This document shows, piece by piece, positions 17,930 to 27,161 of a stretch of 64,000 bases of DNA. The position numbers and the translations under genes are program-made. The number at the start of each line of letters is the position of its first letter. Within the stretch, counting starts at the first letter, position 1. The notes below the pieces were generated by a model. That model ran no database searches and was not told where the DNA came from. It worked only from the letters and a program-made list of their open reading frames with translations. Origin of the DNA: Neobacillus sp. DY30 (lineage in GTDB: Bacteria; Bacillota; Bacilli; Bacillales; Cytobacillaceae); assembly GCF_030123065.1 (NCBI RefSeq), contig NZ_CP126093.1:2422001-2486000 (forward strand), in the 5' to 3' direction.

Positions 17930-20150
17930 AATAAAAATCATCGGTTGGCTTGTATTGTTTGCCTTTGGAGTCGGTGGTGTAATATCCGCTTTAATTAATG
18001 AAAATGATTATTATCAGCGTAATTACTTTAAAACATCACAATTTCATCATGAACTAGATACTTTTACACAGTATATTCATGCATTTGAAATTACTTACCG
18101 AACAAAGGAAGAAATGAAAGAGGCTGTAACCGTATCAAAGAACGAAATAGAAAACCAAAGATACCACGATGGGAGTTTAACTGAACAAATCAGGGGCATA
18201 GAACAGCAGTATCAACCTAGAATAGATGAAGCAAGAGCAAATAAAAATGAAAAAATTGCAGAAATCTATGTCAAGGAACGTGATCAAAAAATAGATGAGG
18301 TTACAAAAAACTTTGAAAGTGATGAAAATATTAAGAAGAGTATCATGGAAGAGAAAATAGAAAATATAGAAGCGTATTTCAAGGAGCTGGAAAATTATCG
18401 CCAGGAGTATGAGAATTACCAAGAGACATTTGCTTATTATTTAAAAAATACTGAAACAGGTCAAATATTCTCCAATCTACCAACAAAGAATAGCGAAATA
18501 GTTGACCAATATATAGATGAAGAAAATATGTACTATATTGCAAGCTATCCAACAAAAGAAAATGGTTATCTTGTTTTTAATCAAGATCCATTAGTCATTG
18601 GGTATCATATGGTTGACCTGCCGCCTAATAACTCCAATGATCTTTATGAAGGAAAGATAGGAGTTTCAAAGGAAGCCCCTTTAACAAACATGATCATGCA
18701 GAATTATCAGAACTATGATAATCAAAGAATCGTTTATTGGATTTATACGTTAGCCGGCATCCTTGCATTAGCTGCAAGTGGAATTTTAGGAAAGAGAATG
18801 GCTGTTATCGGGAAGCTTGCACCAAGTAAATGGCAGAGTAAATATAACAGTATTCCGTTTGATGCTGCATTATTTTTACAAGGGATATTTATTATAGCTT
18901 CCATGGCTTTAATAGATAATACATCTTATATCTATTTTAACATTGCAGCAGATGATATTATCATCAATCTTGGATTTTTAACCATAGTCATTGGGTTAAC
19001 GATGGTACAAGCCATCTATCTGTTTAATAGACTTAAAACCATCACATCTGAAAAGGATGTTTGGCGTAAAACGATAATCGGACGTGTGCTGAAAAGGACT
19101 AAAAATTTCTTTGGTGCTATCGTTAACACTTTTCGTAATGCCTTTCTGAATCGAAGAGTGGGAACCCAGGTTTTTCTGCTTTTGACCATTGTTTTTTCGT
19201 TTGGAATCTTAACGGCACTCATTTTTGTTGACGAAGACTTCATTGCGCTTTTTATTCCAGCCATTTTGATCATCGGGCTGCCGCTTATGATCCTAATTAT
19301 CAAACGAACAGGTTATTTTAATCAAATCCTTTCAAATGCTTCAGCATTGGCAAAGGGTGAATTTAAACCCGATTTAAGTATTGTTGGAGGGTCTGTTTTT
19401 GCCAAGCTTGCAGAAGATATCAACCAAATGAAATCGGGCGTCAAAACGTCTCAAAATGCCCAAGCAAAAAGTGAAAGGCTAAAAACCGAACTAATCACAA
19501 ATGTTAGTCATGACTTGCGTACACCCTTAACTTCTATTATTACGTATTCGGATCTCTTGAAAAATCCTCAATTATCAGAGGATGAACGAAATGCGTATAT
19601 TGAAATTATTGATCGTAAGTCAAAGCGGTTAAAAGTTTTAATTGATGATCTATTTGAAGTCTCAAAAATGGCCAGTGGAGCGATTGAGCTGACAAAAGCT
19701 AAGGTTGACATCGTCCAATTGCTTCAACAATCACTGGCTGAGTACAATGAAACAATGGAAGAGTCTCACGTTCAATTTAGGGTATCAAATCCCGAGCATC
19801 CTATTTATGCATTTGTTGATGGCCAAAAGCTTTGGCGGGTATTTGATAATATAATTGGAAACATCACCAAATATTCATTAGAACATTCAAGAGCGTATAT
19901 TATAATCAAAGATGAAAATCATCAAGTGATGATTACTTTTAAAAATGTTTCTAAGTATGAGTTAAGTGAGAATATCGATGAATTATTTGAACGGTTTAAA
20001 CGTGGGGATGAATCACGGCATACGGATGGGTCTGGGTTAGGTTTAGCTATTGCTAAGTCGATCATTGATTTACATGGAGGTACTTTAGAAATTGATGTAG
20101 ATGGAGACTTGTTTAAAGTGACGGTTATTCTCAGTCTTTTAGATCAATAA
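17907..20150 (+). CDS. Sensor histidine kinase with large coiled-coil sensor region
   Basis: The 747-aa kinase has a transmembrane helix at 11-30, then an extracytoplasmic region of about 230 residues that is strongly charged and coiled-coil-like (EEMKEAVTVSKNEIENQ and following). A cluster of membrane helices follows (about 275-470). The kinase core has His535 in NVSHDLRTPLTSI, an N box DNIIGNITKYS, and the G box DGSGLGLAIAKS. It starts at TTG 17907 within the regulator gene. The layout resembles VanS-like multi-helix kinases of Firmicutes that sense the envelope, but the signal is unknown. Confidence 0.9.
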   Translation: MDTKWRNRIKIIGWLVLFAFGVGGVISALINENDYYQRNYFKTSQFHHELDTFTQYIHAFEITYRTKEEMKEAVTVSKNEIENQRYHDGSLTEQIRGIEQQYQPRIDEARANKNEKIAEIYVKERDQKIDEVTKNFESDENIKKSIMEEKIENIEAYFKELENYRQEYENYQETFAYYLKNTETGQIFSNLPTKNSEIVDQYIDEENMYYIASYPTKENGYLVFNQDPLVIGYHMVDLPPNNSNDLYEGKIGVSKEAPLTNMIMQNYQNYDNQRIVYWIYTLAGILALAASGILGKRMAVIGKLAPSKWQSKYNSIPFDAALFLQGIFIIASMALIDNTSYIYFNIAADDIIINLGFLTIVIGLTMVQAIYLFNRLKTITSEKDVWRKTIIGRVLKRTKNFFGAIVNTFRNAFLNRRVGTQVFLLLTIVFSFGILTALIFVDEDFIALFIPAILIIGLPLMILIIKRTGYFNQILSNASALAKGEFKPDLSIVGGSVFAKLAEDINQMKSGVKTSQNAQAKSERLKTELITNVSHDLRTPLTSIITYSDLLKNPQLSEDERNAYIEIIDRKSKRLKVLIDDLFEVSKMASGAIELTKAKVDIVQLLQQSLAEYNETMEESHVQFRVSNPEHPIYAFVDGQKLWRVFDNIIGNITKYSLEHSRAYIIIKDENHQVMITFKNVSKYELSENIDELFERFKRGDESRHTDGSGLGLAIAKSIIDLHGGTLEIDVDGDLFKVTVILSLLDQ

Positions 20151-20156
20151 TATGTT

Positions 20157-20195
20157 AAAAACAATGAGACCTGGATTCTAGGTCTCATTTGTTAG
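20157..20195. terminator. Bidirectional terminator
   Basis: The 10-bp perfect stem AATGAGACCT/AGGTCTCATT (20163-20189) has A-rich and T-rich flanks. It ends the two-component operon and the convergent cysteine dioxygenase-like gene, whose stop codon lies in the stem. Confidence 0.75.
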
Positions 20196-20751
20196 GCTTT
20201 GTATTTAATTTTATCTCTTTTAGCTTTTGATACTGTTCATCTGGCCACCATGCCCCGCAATCATCGGATACCACACAGGCTGCACATTTCTCTAAGTCAT
20301 AAACCATCATACCGGTAATGGGTGGGGAATAAAGATGGAGGGTTACCATATCTGTATTGTTTGAGGCTTTCATTTTATGGACGGCCTTTTTTGGTGCATA
20401 AAAATATTGCCCTTTATGGTGGTACTGATAAAATATTTCTTTCGGTAAGCTATCACCTTTAACTTCAAAAACAGAATTAAGGGAAGTACCTGTGATTACT
20501 TGGATCCAGCCGTGAGAATTGCCATGATCATGAGGGGCACACTCCAACTGAGACCAATTCATTACAAGCAGCTCGACTTCATCATTTTTATATAGAAGCT
20601 TTCGATTGTAAGGCTTTCCTTCAGAAGGTTGTGGTAATTGTGTGAGATCATCAAGTTTCATATCTATTTGTAACAAGGCATCCTTCAAGTCGGTTTTAGA
20701 TGGACTTTTTAAAGAATCTAATACAGTCTTAATCTTAGCTATCAAAGTCAT
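20185..20751 (-). CDS. Cysteine dioxygenase family protein
   Basis: The 188-aa cupin protein carries iron-ligand candidates His74 and His76 (CAPHDHGNSHGW) and His125 (KKAVHKMKA), then LHLYSPP with the conserved Tyr. These are the motifs of cysteine dioxygenase, which oxidizes cysteine to cysteine sulfinate. As in other bacterial enzymes the crosslinking Cys of the mammalian form is Gly (SHGW). An unusual Cys-rich segment KCAACVVSDDCGAWW sits near the C-terminus. It is preceded by an EamA transporter gene 11 bases upstream, so the two are probably cotranscribed. A different thiol substrate (for example mercaptopropionate) is possible. Confidence 0.82.
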   Translation of the reverse strand: MTLIAKIKTVLDSLKSPSKTDLKDALLQIDMKLDDLTQLPQPSEGKPYNRKLLYKNDEVELLVMNWSQLECAPHDHGNSHGWIQVITGTSLNSVFEVKGDSLPKEIFYQYHHKGQYFYAPKKAVHKMKASNNTDMVTLHLYSPPITGMMVYDLEKCAACVVSDDCGAWWPDEQYQKLKEIKLNTKPNK

Positions 20752-20762
20752 AAGCTCTCCTC

Positions 20763-21686
20763 CTATAGCCGTTTCTTTAAGAAGCGCAACAACATAGGCA
20801 CAAGCTGACCGTTTACAATAATTACTCCTATTATAATTATGATTCCACCAGCAGCACTTATGAGTAAAACTTTTTCTTGTAAGAGCAGTACTGCAGCAAT
20901 TAATGTTGCAATGGGCTCCAAATAGAGAAACATTGAAACCTTCGAAGCCTCTAAAACCTTAAGCGCTTTTCCCCAATACCAATAAGCAATTCCTGAAACA
21001 AAAACTCCAAGAAACATAAGATGAGCCCACTCTGCATGGGTTAATAATGAAAGGTTTTCCCAGCCCCTATTTCTAATAATAAAAGGTGTAGTAAGAATCA
21101 AGCCCGTTAAACACATATAAAACGTAACAACGAGAGGGGGATAAGGAATATTTAAACTTTTTAATAGTACAGAATAAATAGCCCAATTTAACGTGCTAAG
21201 AATCATTAGAAGAAAGCCAATATTCATAACGATCTGAAAGGATTGTCCACTTCTTGTCACAGTTATAACGAGAACACCGGTTATCGCCAGTACCATACCA
21301 ACAGCTTTGGTTATACTCATTTTTTCATGTAAGAAAAGAACCGAGAGAATCACAGTAAAAACGGGTGAAAACGATATGAGCCAGCCAGCAGCAGATGCAT
21401 TAATTGTCAATAAAGCAGTGGCCTGGAGTACTTGATGAACAAAAACTCCGAGAATGCCAAGTACCATTAGATGTGGCACATATCTAATGGAAATTTGCAA
21501 ACGGTGACGTAGTATTAGCAAAAGAAAAAGCAAAAATAAGGCTCCAATCCCAAACCGAATGACGAGCAAGGAATAAGGATCCAACTTATCCAGAACAGCT
21601 TTTGTGGAAACAAAGGAAACTCCCCAAAAACTAATTGACATCAACGCATACATCGAAGCAGTTAACTTCGACCCAAAATTTGACAT
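20763..21686 (-). CDS. EamA/DMT-family transporter
   Basis: About 307 aa with ten transmembrane helices and two EamA repeats (SISFWGVSFVSTKAVLDKLD in the first; GIAYWYWGKALKVLEASKVS in the second). These drug/metabolite exporters move amino acids or related metabolites out of the cell. ATG 21686 is chosen because AAAGGA lies 10 bases upstream; the frame extends to 21707. It sits directly before the cysteine dioxygenase-like gene, so a sulfur amino acid or its oxidation product is a reasonable but unproven substrate. Confidence 0.88.
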   Translation of the reverse strand: MSNFGSKLTASMYALMSISFWGVSFVSTKAVLDKLDPYSLLVIRFGIGALFLLFLLLILRHRLQISIRYVPHLMVLGILGVFVHQVLQATALLTINASAAGWLISFSPVFTVILSVLFLHEKMSITKAVGMVLAITGVLVITVTRSGQSFQIVMNIGFLLMILSTLNWAIYSVLLKSLNIPYPPLVVTFYMCLTGLILTTPFIIRNRGWENLSLLTHAEWAHLMFLGVFVSGIAYWYWGKALKVLEASKVSMFLYLEPIATLIAAVLLLQEKVLLISAAGGIIIIIGVIIVNGQLVPMLLRFLKKRL

Positions 21687-21846
21687 GCTGAACAGTCCTT
21701 TCAGCAAAAAAGATAGTTATTTTATCTTATGCTTGTCCAAATAGAACATGATTTTTCTTTTTAGGGGAAACCTAACAATGGTATAGATGTTATTATTTCA
21801 AATATAAATGTATTTACATAAAGTGGAAAAGTAGGGAGGCTAAGGT

Positions 21847-22536
21847 ATGAGAAGGATAAACCCTGGTTCCGTCAATTCTTATATTCGTTATGGAAATGTA
21901 AAAATACCCAAGAGCATACAAAGTGAGTGCCCACAATGCCGAAACATTACCGAATTTATGATTAATGCAAACTTCCAAAGCAGCAAGAATGGATTGCTTA
22001 CAGAATCCAGTTGTCCTGGGTGTAAAAAATCAACGGTATTTATTATTATGACGAAGGATGGTCAGGATGAGCAAAATGAACATGCAGATACATACATCTA
22101 TGACACCCAAGCTTCAAAACATCTCATAAATCATATAGAAAGTCTCCCTAATATACCAAAAGATCTTATTAGAGCGTATCGATCAGCGATAAATGTATTC
22201 GAATCAAGAGAGAATTCTGCTACTGCGGTTATGTCTAAACGTGTTATTGAGAGTATTCTAAAACATTTTCTTAAAGAAAAAAGTAAGGGACAGCCTTTAT
22301 CGCAGCAGCTTGAAATCCTCCCAAATCAAGTTGATCTCGCAAAGCCAATCCAATCTCTTAGTCACCTGCTAGCAACAGATGGACCCTTACATCGGATGCT
22401 TGAATTGGAATCAGAAATGGATTACGAAACAACTTCCTTATTAATGGATTTGCTTGAAAGTCTCATTGAATATCTTTTTGTCCTGCCTGGAAAAATTGAA
22501 GTGACACATAATAAAATCGCTAAAAAATTTAATTAA
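21847..22536 (+). CDS. Zinc-ribbon protein with DUF4145-like domain
   Basis: The 229-aa protein has two CxxC knuckles (ECPQCRN near residue 30 and SCPGCKKS near 58), forming a likely zinc ribbon. A helical C-terminal domain follows (LIRAYRSAINVFESRENSAT; SKRVIESILKHFLKEK) resembling DUF4145, found alone or in defence-associated proteins. The ATG follows GGGAGGCTAAGGT. It is monocistronic with its own terminator. The role is unknown. Confidence 0.7.
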   Translation: MRRINPGSVNSYIRYGNVKIPKSIQSECPQCRNITEFMINANFQSSKNGLLTESSCPGCKKSTVFIIMTKDGQDEQNEHADTYIYDTQASKHLINHIESLPNIPKDLIRAYRSAINVFESRENSATAVMSKRVIESILKHFLKEKSKGQPLSQQLEILPNQVDLAKPIQSLSHLLATDGPLHRMLELESEMDYETTSLLMDLLESLIEYLFVLPGKIEVTHNKIAKKFN

Positions 22537-22540
22537 AAGG

Positions 22541-22583
22541 TCCCCTTGAATCATGGTGTATTAACGGGATTCAAGGGGGTTTT
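22541..22583 (+). terminator. Terminator after the DUF4145-like gene
   Basis: The stem CCCCTTGAATC/GGATTCAAGGGG has a 14-base loop and is followed by GTTTTACC. Confidence 0.75.
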
Positions 22584-22675
22584 ACCATTTATTTTATTCA
22601 ACCATAAATATATATTCTCTGAACCGTTCATAAAATAGGACTAAAAGGACTAAAGGAGCAGTGGAGGGGATGTCA

Positions 22676-22849
22676 ATGGAGATAATAAAATGCCCGGATT
22701 GTAGGAAATTAAGATTATTTGAAGACGGAAGATGTTCAAATTGTGGGTATTGTTCAAGTGTCAGAGCATCCATTAATGCCTTATATTCACATCGAAAGCC
22801 CTCAAAATATGAACAATTCAAAGCAAGGAAAAAATCGAAAGCAAATTAA
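22676..22849 (+). CDS. Small zinc-ribbon protein, 57 aa
   Basis: Two Cys pairs (KCPDCRK and RCSNCGYC) are spaced as in a zinc ribbon, followed by a basic tail (KYEQFKARKKSKAN) that could bind nucleic acid. ATG 22676 lies 8 bases after GGAGG; other in-frame starts at 22661 and 22670 are worse placed. No known family assigned. Confidence 0.55.
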   Translation: MEIIKCPDCRKLRLFEDGRCSNCGYCSSVRASINALYSHRKPSKYEQFKARKKSKAN

Positions 22850-22917
22850 ATCTAGGTGTCATCCTATTAGCCCAAAACATACACTTTCTATAGAAATAAT
22901 TTTGAGGAGAGGATGAA

Positions 22918-23271
22918 ATGCAGCCCGAAATGCAAAAAGCGATCATACTTGCTGAAAATATAAATGGGTTTATTAAATTTGTTCAAAATCAAAGAACATT
23001 AAATAATTTTAGAATTGATAACAATAAATTATTACAAATCAACTATCTAGTTGAAGAATACAAGTTTCAAATCGTTGCAGATGAACTAATCAGAATCAAC
23101 CAGTTTGATTGGAATGAAAAATACACACTTTATCTCGTAAACCAATTCCAACAAGGAATTACCATCATTGACGAATATGTGAAGAATAACTACAATGAAT
23201 TATTTATTGTGACAGCGAGATTACACACATTAATAAACTTATGTAATAGTTTTAGTAAAATAGCTTCATAA
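22918..23271 (+). CDS. Hypothetical protein, 117 aa
   Basis: ATG 22918 follows GAGGAGAGG. The product is soluble, helical and rich in Asn, Gln and Ile (AIILAENINGFIKFVQNQRT; ends LINLCNSFSKIAS), with no signal or membrane segment. A terminator follows immediately. I recognise no family. Confidence 0.6.
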   Translation: MQPEMQKAIILAENINGFIKFVQNQRTLNNFRIDNNKLLQINYLVEEYKFQIVADELIRINQFDWNEKYTLYLVNQFQQGITIIDEYVKNNYNELFIVTARLHTLINLCNSFSKIAS

Positions 23272-23280
23272 GGTACCATT

Positions 23281-23310
23281 ATCCGCATTAGCCGTGCGGA
23301 TTATTTGTTT
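23281..23310 (+). terminator. Terminator after the 117-aa gene
   Basis: The stem ATCCGCA/TGCGGAT with a 7-base loop is followed by TATTTGTTT. Confidence 0.65.
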
Positions 23311-23448
23311 AGTGTAAAAAATAATGAAAATTCAAAAGAGACTGACCTAAGCGTATGTTTTGATAAACGAATATAATTAGGGGAAAATATAACAGTAAAG
23401 ATTTTTTTAAAAAGTAATCGATTTGATTTAAAAAGGCGGTATTTATTT

Positions 23449-23919
23449 ATGTTTAAAAATTTTTTCAAAAGTAAAAAGGTAGAAGTGGATACTTCAATTT
23501 TGCAGCCATTGGAAGGGGAAATCATACCTTTAGATGTTGTTCCTGATCCAGTATTTTCGCAAAAAATGATTGGCGATGGTTTTGCTGTAAATCCTACAAA
23601 TGGAACAGTTGTAGCTCCAGTAGATGGTGAGGTTATCAGTGTATTTCCGACCAAACATGCGGTTAGCGTAAAATCTGCCGATGGCAGAGAAATTTTAATT
23701 CATGTTGGACTTGAAACCGTATCTCTAAATGGGGAAGGCTTTACATCGTTTGTAAGTGACGGTCAACGTGTCCAAAAAGGTCAGAAACTGCTCGAAGCAG
23801 ACTTCGATAGTATTAAAGAAAAAGTACCATCCATCATTACGCCAGTCATCTTTACAAACTTGGCAGAGGATGAAAAAGTGGTCATTGAAGAACAAGAAAT
23901 AAAAATTATTAAAAAATAA
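23449..23919 (+). CDS. PTS glucose-type IIA protein (Crr/YpqE-like)
   Basis: The 156-aa soluble IIA(Glc) domain carries both active-site histidines, His70 (FPTKHAVSV) and His85 ([12 protein letters not shown], the likely phosphorylated one), and the ending [10 protein letters not shown]. Such free-standing IIA proteins accept phosphate from HPr and pass it to IIBC permeases lacking their own IIA. No permease is adjacent, so its partner is elsewhere. The ATG is preceded by AAAAAGGCGG. It is monocistronic with a strong terminator. Confidence 0.92.
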   Translation: MFKNFFKSKKVEVDTSILQPLEGEIIPLDVVPDPVFSQKMIGDGFAVNPTNGTVVAPVDGEVISVFPTKHAVSVKSADGREILIHVGLETVSLNGEGFTSFVSDGQRVQKGQKLLEADFDSIKEKVPSIITPVIFTNLAEDEKVVIEEQEIKIIKK

Positions 23920-23933
23920 TATATACTCATGAG

Positions 23934-23970
23934 GGAGCAAGCTTTTAAGAGCTTGCTCTTTTTTATTTTT
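23934..23970 (+). terminator. Terminator after the IIA gene
   Basis: The stem GAGCAAGC/GCTTGCTC is followed by TTTTTTATTTTT. Confidence 0.85.
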
Positions 23971-23991
23971 AGGAAAATTTAATTAACTAGA

Positions 23992-24020
23992 TTCAAAAAT
24001 AAACAAACATATATTATAAT
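23992..24020 (+). promoter_or_regulatory. lutA promoter with AAACAAACATA operator in the spacer
   Basis: TTCAAA (23992) and TATAAT (24015) are separated by exactly 17 bases, and the spacer holds ATAAACAAACATA. The same 33-base core occurs unchanged ahead of rhaEW at 28455, with different flanks. A repressor bound at AAACAAACATA would sit between -35 and -10. I infer control by the DeoR-type RhaR at 53.5 kb. Confidence 0.7.
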
Positions 24021-24072
24021 AAAAACAAAAATAAATAAAAATTAGTTCCGATTTAGCAAGGGGATGAAAAGG

Positions 24073-24789
24073 ATGAGGGTAAGTTTATTTGCAACATGCC
24101 TTGTTGATATGTTCCAAAGCAATGTAGGTAAAGCAACGGTTGAGCTGCTGGAAAGACTTGGCTGTGAGATTGAATTCCCAGAATCACAGGTGTGCTGCGG
24201 GCAGCCAGCTTATAATAGTGGATATACAAAAGAGTCTAAAGAGGCGATGAAAAGGATGATTGATACTTTTTCGGAAGCGGAATACGTTGTATCACCCTCT
24301 GGGTCATGCGCTTTTATGTTTCATGAATATCCTCATGTTTTCAAAGGAGATCCTGTTTGGGAACCAAAAGCAAAAAAGTTAGCAGATAAAACCTATGAAC
24401 TTACACAATTTATTGTCGATGTATTAAAGGTTGAAGATGTCGGGGCAAAATTGGAAGGAAATGCAACCTATCATACCTCCTGCCATATGACCAGATTACT
24501 AGGAGTTAAAGAAGCACCTATGATTCTTTTAAAAAATGTAAAAGGGCTTAATTTTACCGAGCTTCCTGGAAAAGAACAGTGCTGCGGATTTGGCGGCACT
24601 TTCTCGGTTAAAATGGCACAAATATCAGAACAAATGGTAGATGAGAAAGTCTGCCATGTAGAAGACACAGGTGCTGAATATCTCATTGGCGCCGATACCG
24701 GCTGTCTGATGAATATTGGCGGTCGTATTGATCGAAAAGGTAAGCCGATAAAGGTTATGCATATTGCTGAGGTATTGAATAGTCGATGA
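24073..24789 (+). CDS. lutA: LutA, L-lactate utilization iron-sulfur subunit
   Basis: The 238-aa protein matches Bacillus LutA almost throughout: [14 protein letters not shown] at the start, [11 protein letters not shown] in the first CCG domain and [13 protein letters not shown] in the second. With LutB and LutC it forms the L-lactate oxidizing complex that converts lactate to pyruvate. ATG 24073 is 9 bases after AAGGGG and aligns with the family start; ATG 24064 is too close to the SD. First gene of the operon lutA-lutB-lutC-gfo. A tandem repeat separates it from lutB. The promoter is shared with rhaEW, suggesting use on lactate arising from rhamnose. Confidence 0.95.
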   Translation: MRVSLFATCLVDMFQSNVGKATVELLERLGCEIEFPESQVCCGQPAYNSGYTKESKEAMKRMIDTFSEAEYVVSPSGSCAFMFHEYPHVFKGDPVWEPKAKKLADKTYELTQFIVDVLKVEDVGAKLEGNATYHTSCHMTRLLGVKEAPMILLKNVKGLNFTELPGKEQCCGFGGTFSVKMAQISEQMVDEKVCHVEDTGAEYLIGADTGCLMNIGGRIDRKGKPIKVMHIAEVLNSR

Positions 24790-24822
24790 TAGAAGTATCT
24801 CAATTTTACTGAAAATCATAGT

Positions 24823-24925
24823 GAAGAGCGATTTGGGTAAAGTGGGAAGGTCCCATATGCCCGAAAAATCAAGACGAAGAGAATTTTGGGTAAAGTGGGA
24901 AGGTCCTATATGCCCGAAAATCAAG
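24823..24925 (+). repeat. Two-copy 53-bp direct repeat between lutA and lutB
   Basis: The units start at 24823 and 24876 (GAAGAG in both) and share GGGTAAAGTGGGAAGGTCC, one variable base, then ATATGCCCGAAAA. There is no open frame and no T tract. It enlarges the lutA-lutB gap to 202 bases, unusual for an otherwise tight operon. Confidence 0.75.
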
Positions 24926-24991
24926 CTGAATGGGAATTACGGTCAAATAGAGTAGTTCTATCTGACTCAAATAGGATGGGGGGGAAACCAA

Positions 24992-26416
24992 ATGGCCATG
25001 AAAATAAGCAATGAGCACTTTAAGGAACGTGTCGACAAGGGCATTCATGACGATTTTATGCGTGGAGCTGTTTCTGGTGCACAAGATGGTATGGGTGTAA
25101 AAAGGCGCCTCGTAACGGAAGAATTGGGGAACTGGGAAGACTGGCGCTCACATGGAGAAGAAATTCGCCAGCATGTCCTTGAAAACTTAGATTATTATCT
25201 TGAGCAGCTTAGTGAAAATGTTGCCAAAAGAGGGGGGCATGTATTTTTCGCCCAAACAAAAGAGGAAGCTAACGAATATATTCGCGGGGTAGTAAAGCAG
25301 AAAAACGCCAAGAAAATTGTAAAGTCAAAATCGATGGTGACGGAAGAAATCAGCTTAAATGCAGCCTTGGAACAAGAAGGCTGTGAGGTCATTGAAACCG
25401 ACCTTGGTGAATATATTCTCCAAGTCGATGATCACGACCCGCCATCCCATATTGTGGTGCCGGCGTTACATAAAAACAAAGAACAAATACGAGACGTGTT
25501 CACAGAAAAACTTGGCTACACGAAAACGTCAAAACCAGAAGAATTAGCCTGGCACGCCCGGGAAATGCTGCGAGATGAATATTTATCTGCTGATATTGGC
25601 ATTACCGGTTGTAACTTTGCCGTCGCAGAAACAGGTTCTTTTAGTTTAGTAACGAACGAAGGGAATGCTGATTTAGTTACTGCGTTACCAAAAACACAAA
25701 TTACCGTTATGGGAATGGAGCGGATCGTACCAACCTTTGAAGAAATGGAAGTACTCGTTTCCCTTTTAACCAGAAGTGCGGTTGGCCAGAAACTAACGAG
25801 TTATATTACCGTCCTTACAGGCCCAAGAGAAAAACTGGACGTGGATGGTCCAGAGGAATTTCACCTCGTCATTGTTGATAATGGACGCTCCAAAATCCTA
25901 GGGGGAGAATTCCAATCAGTACTGCAATGTATTCGCTGTGCAGCTTGCGTAAATGTATGTCCAGTCTATCGCCATGTCGGCGGCCATTCTTACGGTTCTA
26001 TTTATTCAGGACCAATAGGGGCTGTGCTTTCACCGCTGCTAGGCGGTTACGATGAATTTAAAGAGCTGCCGTATGCTTCGACACTTTGCGGAGCATGTAC
26101 AGAAGTTTGCCCGGTAAAAATTCCATTGCATAACCTCCTTCATAAACATCGAGAAGTCATTGTCGAGAAGGAAGGAAAGGCACCAATTTCAGAAAAACTA
26201 GCGATGAAGGCATTTGGGTTAGGCGCAGCATCACCAACTTTATATAAAATTGGTTCCAAAATTGCTCCAACCGCGATGAATCCGTTTACGTCTGGTGACA
26301 AGATCTCTAAGGGTCCTGGACCATTAAAGGCATGGACAGAAATCCGTGAGTTCCCGGCACCAAATAAAGAAAGATTTAGAGATTGGTTTAAAAACCGAGA
26401 AAAAGGGGGCAAATAG
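24992..26416 (+). CDS. lutB: LutB, iron-sulfur lactate-utilization subunit
   Basis: The 474-aa protein has an N-terminal LUD domain ([29 protein letters not shown]) and a C-terminal double 4Fe-4S motif ([14 protein letters not shown] near residue 311 and [12 protein letters not shown] near 370), as in LutB of B. subtilis (476 aa). It should carry electrons from lactate. Start ATG 24992 follows a G-rich SD. The next gene, lutC, begins directly after the stop. Confidence 0.95.
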   Translation: MAMKISNEHFKERVDKGIHDDFMRGAVSGAQDGMGVKRRLVTEELGNWEDWRSHGEEIRQHVLENLDYYLEQLSENVAKRGGHVFFAQTKEEANEYIRGVVKQKNAKKIVKSKSMVTEEISLNAALEQEGCEVIETDLGEYILQVDDHDPPSHIVVPALHKNKEQIRDVFTEKLGYTKTSKPEELAWHAREMLRDEYLSADIGITGCNFAVAETGSFSLVTNEGNADLVTALPKTQITVMGMERIVPTFEEMEVLVSLLTRSAVGQKLTSYITVLTGPREKLDVDGPEEFHLVIVDNGRSKILGGEFQSVLQCIRCAACVNVCPVYRHVGGHSYGSIYSGPIGAVLSPLLGGYDEFKELPYASTLCGACTEVCPVKIPLHNLLHKHREVIVEKEGKAPISEKLAMKAFGLGAASPTLYKIGSKIAPTAMNPFTSGDKISKGPGPLKAWTEIREFPAPNKERFRDWFKNREKGGK

Positions 26417-26417
26417 T

Positions 26418-27137
26418 ATGACTGGTACAATACAAAATCGTGATGCCTTTTTGAATCAAATTGCCAGCCAGATTGGCAGGCCCCGGAAATCTGCTAAAGT
26501 CGAACGGCCAAAATGGAAATTTAGGCCGCAGGATGAGGTACTAAAAGGTGCAACACAAGATGAGCTCCTAGACGTGTTAACAGAGCAGTGTAAAAAAATC
26601 CATACAAGCCTTTACATCACTGATCTTAAAGACTTATCATCCACCCTTCACGAAGTTGTTACTCAATATGGTGGGGGACCAATCGTCACATGGAAGGATG
26701 AGCGGTTTTCAAAATGGGGTCTTGATTCTTTACTGAAAACACAATGGCCAAGCCAAGATTATGATGTTTATGAATGGGATCATACGAAGGGTTCAGAAAA
26801 TATCAAAAAATCGGAAAAGGCAAATGTCGGAATCACAATTAGTGAAATCACGCTTGCGGAATCAGGAACGGTTGTATTATTCAGCGATCAGGATAAGGGC
26901 AGAACAGTAAGCTTTTTACCTGCGACGTATATCGCGCTGATTCCAAAAAGCACGCTAGTACCAAGAATGACACAGGCTGCCCAAAAAATGAGAGAAATTT
27001 ATGAAAAAACAGGACATGTCGCTTCTTGTATCAATTTTATAACTGGACCGAGTAATTCAGCAGATATCGAATTAAATCTTGTGGTTGGTGTACATGGGCC
27101 AGTAAAAGCTTCTTATATTGTTATTAATGATTTATAA
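26418..27137 (+). CDS. lutC: LutC, lactate-utilization LUD-domain subunit
   Basis: The 239-aa LUD-domain protein (GITISEITLAESGTVVLFSD; SFLPATYIALIPKSTLVP) matches LutC. ATG 26418 sits 10 bases after AAAGGGGG; an upstream in-frame start inside lutB is not supported. Completes the LutABC complex. A Gfo/Idh gene follows after 24 bases with no terminator, so it belongs to the same transcript. Confidence 0.95.
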   Translation: MTGTIQNRDAFLNQIASQIGRPRKSAKVERPKWKFRPQDEVLKGATQDELLDVLTEQCKKIHTSLYITDLKDLSSTLHEVVTQYGGGPIVTWKDERFSKWGLDSLLKTQWPSQDYDVYEWDHTKGSENIKKSEKANVGITISEITLAESGTVVLFSDQDKGRTVSFLPATYIALIPKSTLVPRMTQAAQKMREIYEKTGHVASCINFITGPSNSADIELNLVVGVHGPVKASYIVINDL

Positions 27138-27161
27138 CCGAAATAAAAAGGAGAGATTTCC

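Noticed and set aside
26346..26417. Upstream extension of lutC into lutB
   Set aside because: ATG 26418 has a good SD and matches the family start; the extension only overlaps lutB codons.
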